Both the position numbers and the translations under genes were made by a program. The notes beneath the pieces are model-generated. The model was not told the origin of the DNA. It ran no database searches and worked only from the letters and a program-made list of their open reading frames with translations. Source: CAZKBP01 sp964551015 (lineage in GTDB: Bacteria > Bacteroidota > Bacteroidia > Cytophagales > Microscillaceae). From it: a stretch of 64,000 bases of DNA. Within the stretch, counting starts at the first letter, position 1; each line of letters begins with the position of its first letter. Shown one piece after another: positions 63,358 through 64,000 of this stretch. The stretch is taken from assembly GCA_964551015.1 (NCBI GenBank), contig CAZKBP010000021.1, positions 1 to 64,000 of the forward strand, written 5' to 3'.

Positions 63358-63909
63358 ATGATACCATTGAATTTACTACCCAGTCTATTGGTCTGGCTCT
63401 TGATGCTCAGCCCTGGCAATACCTATTATCAAGTGAATGTGGAGGATAGCCAACTCCACTGGACAGGTAAAGCCGCCGTGGGTGATTACCAAGTCAAAGG
63501 GCAACTCAAGCTTAAAGAGGGTCATCTCGAGATCGAAGAAAAACAAATCAAGGGCGGGCGTTTTGTGATTGATATGACCAGTCTTCAATCTGAGATGCCT
63601 CCCGTCACGGCTCATCTAAAAACCAAGGATTTCTTTGAGGTAAAAAAATACCCGACCGCTTCTTTCGAAATTTTGTCGGCTCAACCCGCAAAAGGCCATT
63701 ATGAAGTAAGCGGAAAGCTTCGTATTAAAAACAAAGAACAAGAAATTTCTTTTCCCGCTCAAATTGACTTCCAAGAAGATCAAGTACAAGTGCAAGCCAA
63801 ATTGGCTGTTGATCGTACGGCCTTTGGCATCAAGACTTTTATGAAAGGAGATCAGGCCATTGATCGCTTTTTTGATTTGGAAATTAATTTGAAAGCAAAA
63901 AAGAAGTAA
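63358..63909 (+). CDS. YceI-family protein
   Basis: A 183-residue exported protein with a signal peptide and a YceI lipocalin-like barrel: DSQLHWTGKAAVGDYQVKGQL, FVIDMTSLQSE, HLKTKDFFEVKKYPTASFEI and DRTAFGIKTFMKGDQ. The YceI fold binds isoprenoid chains. The ATG at 63358 is used in place of the TTG at 63349. Confidence 0.92.
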   Translation: MIPLNLLPSLLVWLLMLSPGNTYYQVNVEDSQLHWTGKAAVGDYQVKGQLKLKEGHLEIEEKQIKGGRFVIDMTSLQSEMPPVTAHLKTKDFFEVKKYPTASFEILSAQPAKGHYEVSGKLRIKNKEQEISFPAQIDFQEDQVQVQAKLAVDRTAFGIKTFMKGDQAIDRFFDLEINLKAKKK

Positions 63910-63983
63910 GCGGTCAAGGTTCAGTTCTCAGCTTTCTGCTCGCCTGACCATTTCGTGTTTCAGAAGCAGCGCTGAGGACTGAA
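63910..63983. repeat. REP-like palindromic repeat at the right edge
   Basis: GTTCAGTTCTCAGC (63919-63932) and GCTGAGGACTGAA (63971-63983) are inverted with one mismatch. AGCGGTCA just before the left arm also occurs in the repeat at 38743-38822, so both probably belong to one repeat class. Confidence 0.55.
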
Positions 63984-64000
63984 GGCCAAAAGCTATTCAT

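Overview
The window looks like a chromosomal segment of a free-living, probably gliding or surface-active member of the Bacteroidota (Cytophagales or Saprospirales type; the sequence does not settle the order). The evidence is a SusC/Oar-like TonB-dependent receptor, type IX secretion C-terminal sorting domains of both type A and type B, a PorP/SprF protein, BlaR1 and TonB proteins of the Bacteroidota kind, SpoIIE-type phosphatases with a 7TM sensor, EAD/CHAT and TPR-CHAT proteins, and some -7 boxes of the TAnnTTTG type. I see no rRNA, tRNA, CRISPR array, transposase or phage gene. About 54 protein genes are called.

Layout. 1-515 is non-coding and rich in inverted repeats. 516-4247 holds two outer-membrane beta-barrel genes and nhaA, with an overlapping hairpin pair at 3022-3091. 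4522-8296 is a regulated block on the minus strand: a BlaI-type repressor with two winged-helix domains, a BlaR1-type M56 metalloprotease fused to a TonB C-terminal domain, a TonB stub, a complete TonB and an ExbD. One dyad (AACTAA-N4-TTAGTT) lies in front of the repressor, the TonB and the ExbD. 8349-10311 has small genes, one of them a likely nuclease-family remnant. 10570-19395 is a plus-strand uptake locus: a TonB-dependent receptor, a YnjBCD-like ABC importer with its permease as two proteins, a radical SAM enzyme, and a compact EAD-CHAT caspase-like protein.

19405-32898 is mostly minus-strand housekeeping and metabolism: lipoproteins, a CNNM/CBS membrane protein, a GHL10 (DUF187) hydrolase, a 7TMR-DISM/SpoIIE phosphatase, an SDR plus haloalkane dehalogenase-like pair, an acidic protein of unknown function, a GNAT acetyltransferase and a vSGLT-like Na+/sugar symporter. 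33258-35633 is a pair of acyl-CoA dehydrogenase genes whose motifs look complementary, as in heterotetrameric enzymes. 37005-38744 is an HxlR regulator divergent from a SnoaL-like protein and an SDR lacking the usual Tyr and Lys.

38837-53858 (minus strand) is a type IX secretion and cell-surface region: two OmpA-domain proteins, one of them fused to PorP/SprF, a second SpoIIE phosphatase, a 1761-residue SprB-like adhesin, a G8-type T9SS cargo protein and a lipoprotein. 54216-58415 encodes a 1399-residue exported TPR-CHAT protein. 58596-63909 holds a lipoprotein, a CrtZ-like hydroxylase, a Ser/Thr kinase with a zinc-finger membrane partner, a membrane-bound AraC regulator, a secreted protein and a YceI protein.

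Several intrinsic terminators could be read directly and fit the gene ends well. The most promising new systems are the double-domain BlaI/BlaR1-TonB circuit with its shared operator, and the uptake locus that ends in a CHAT protease.
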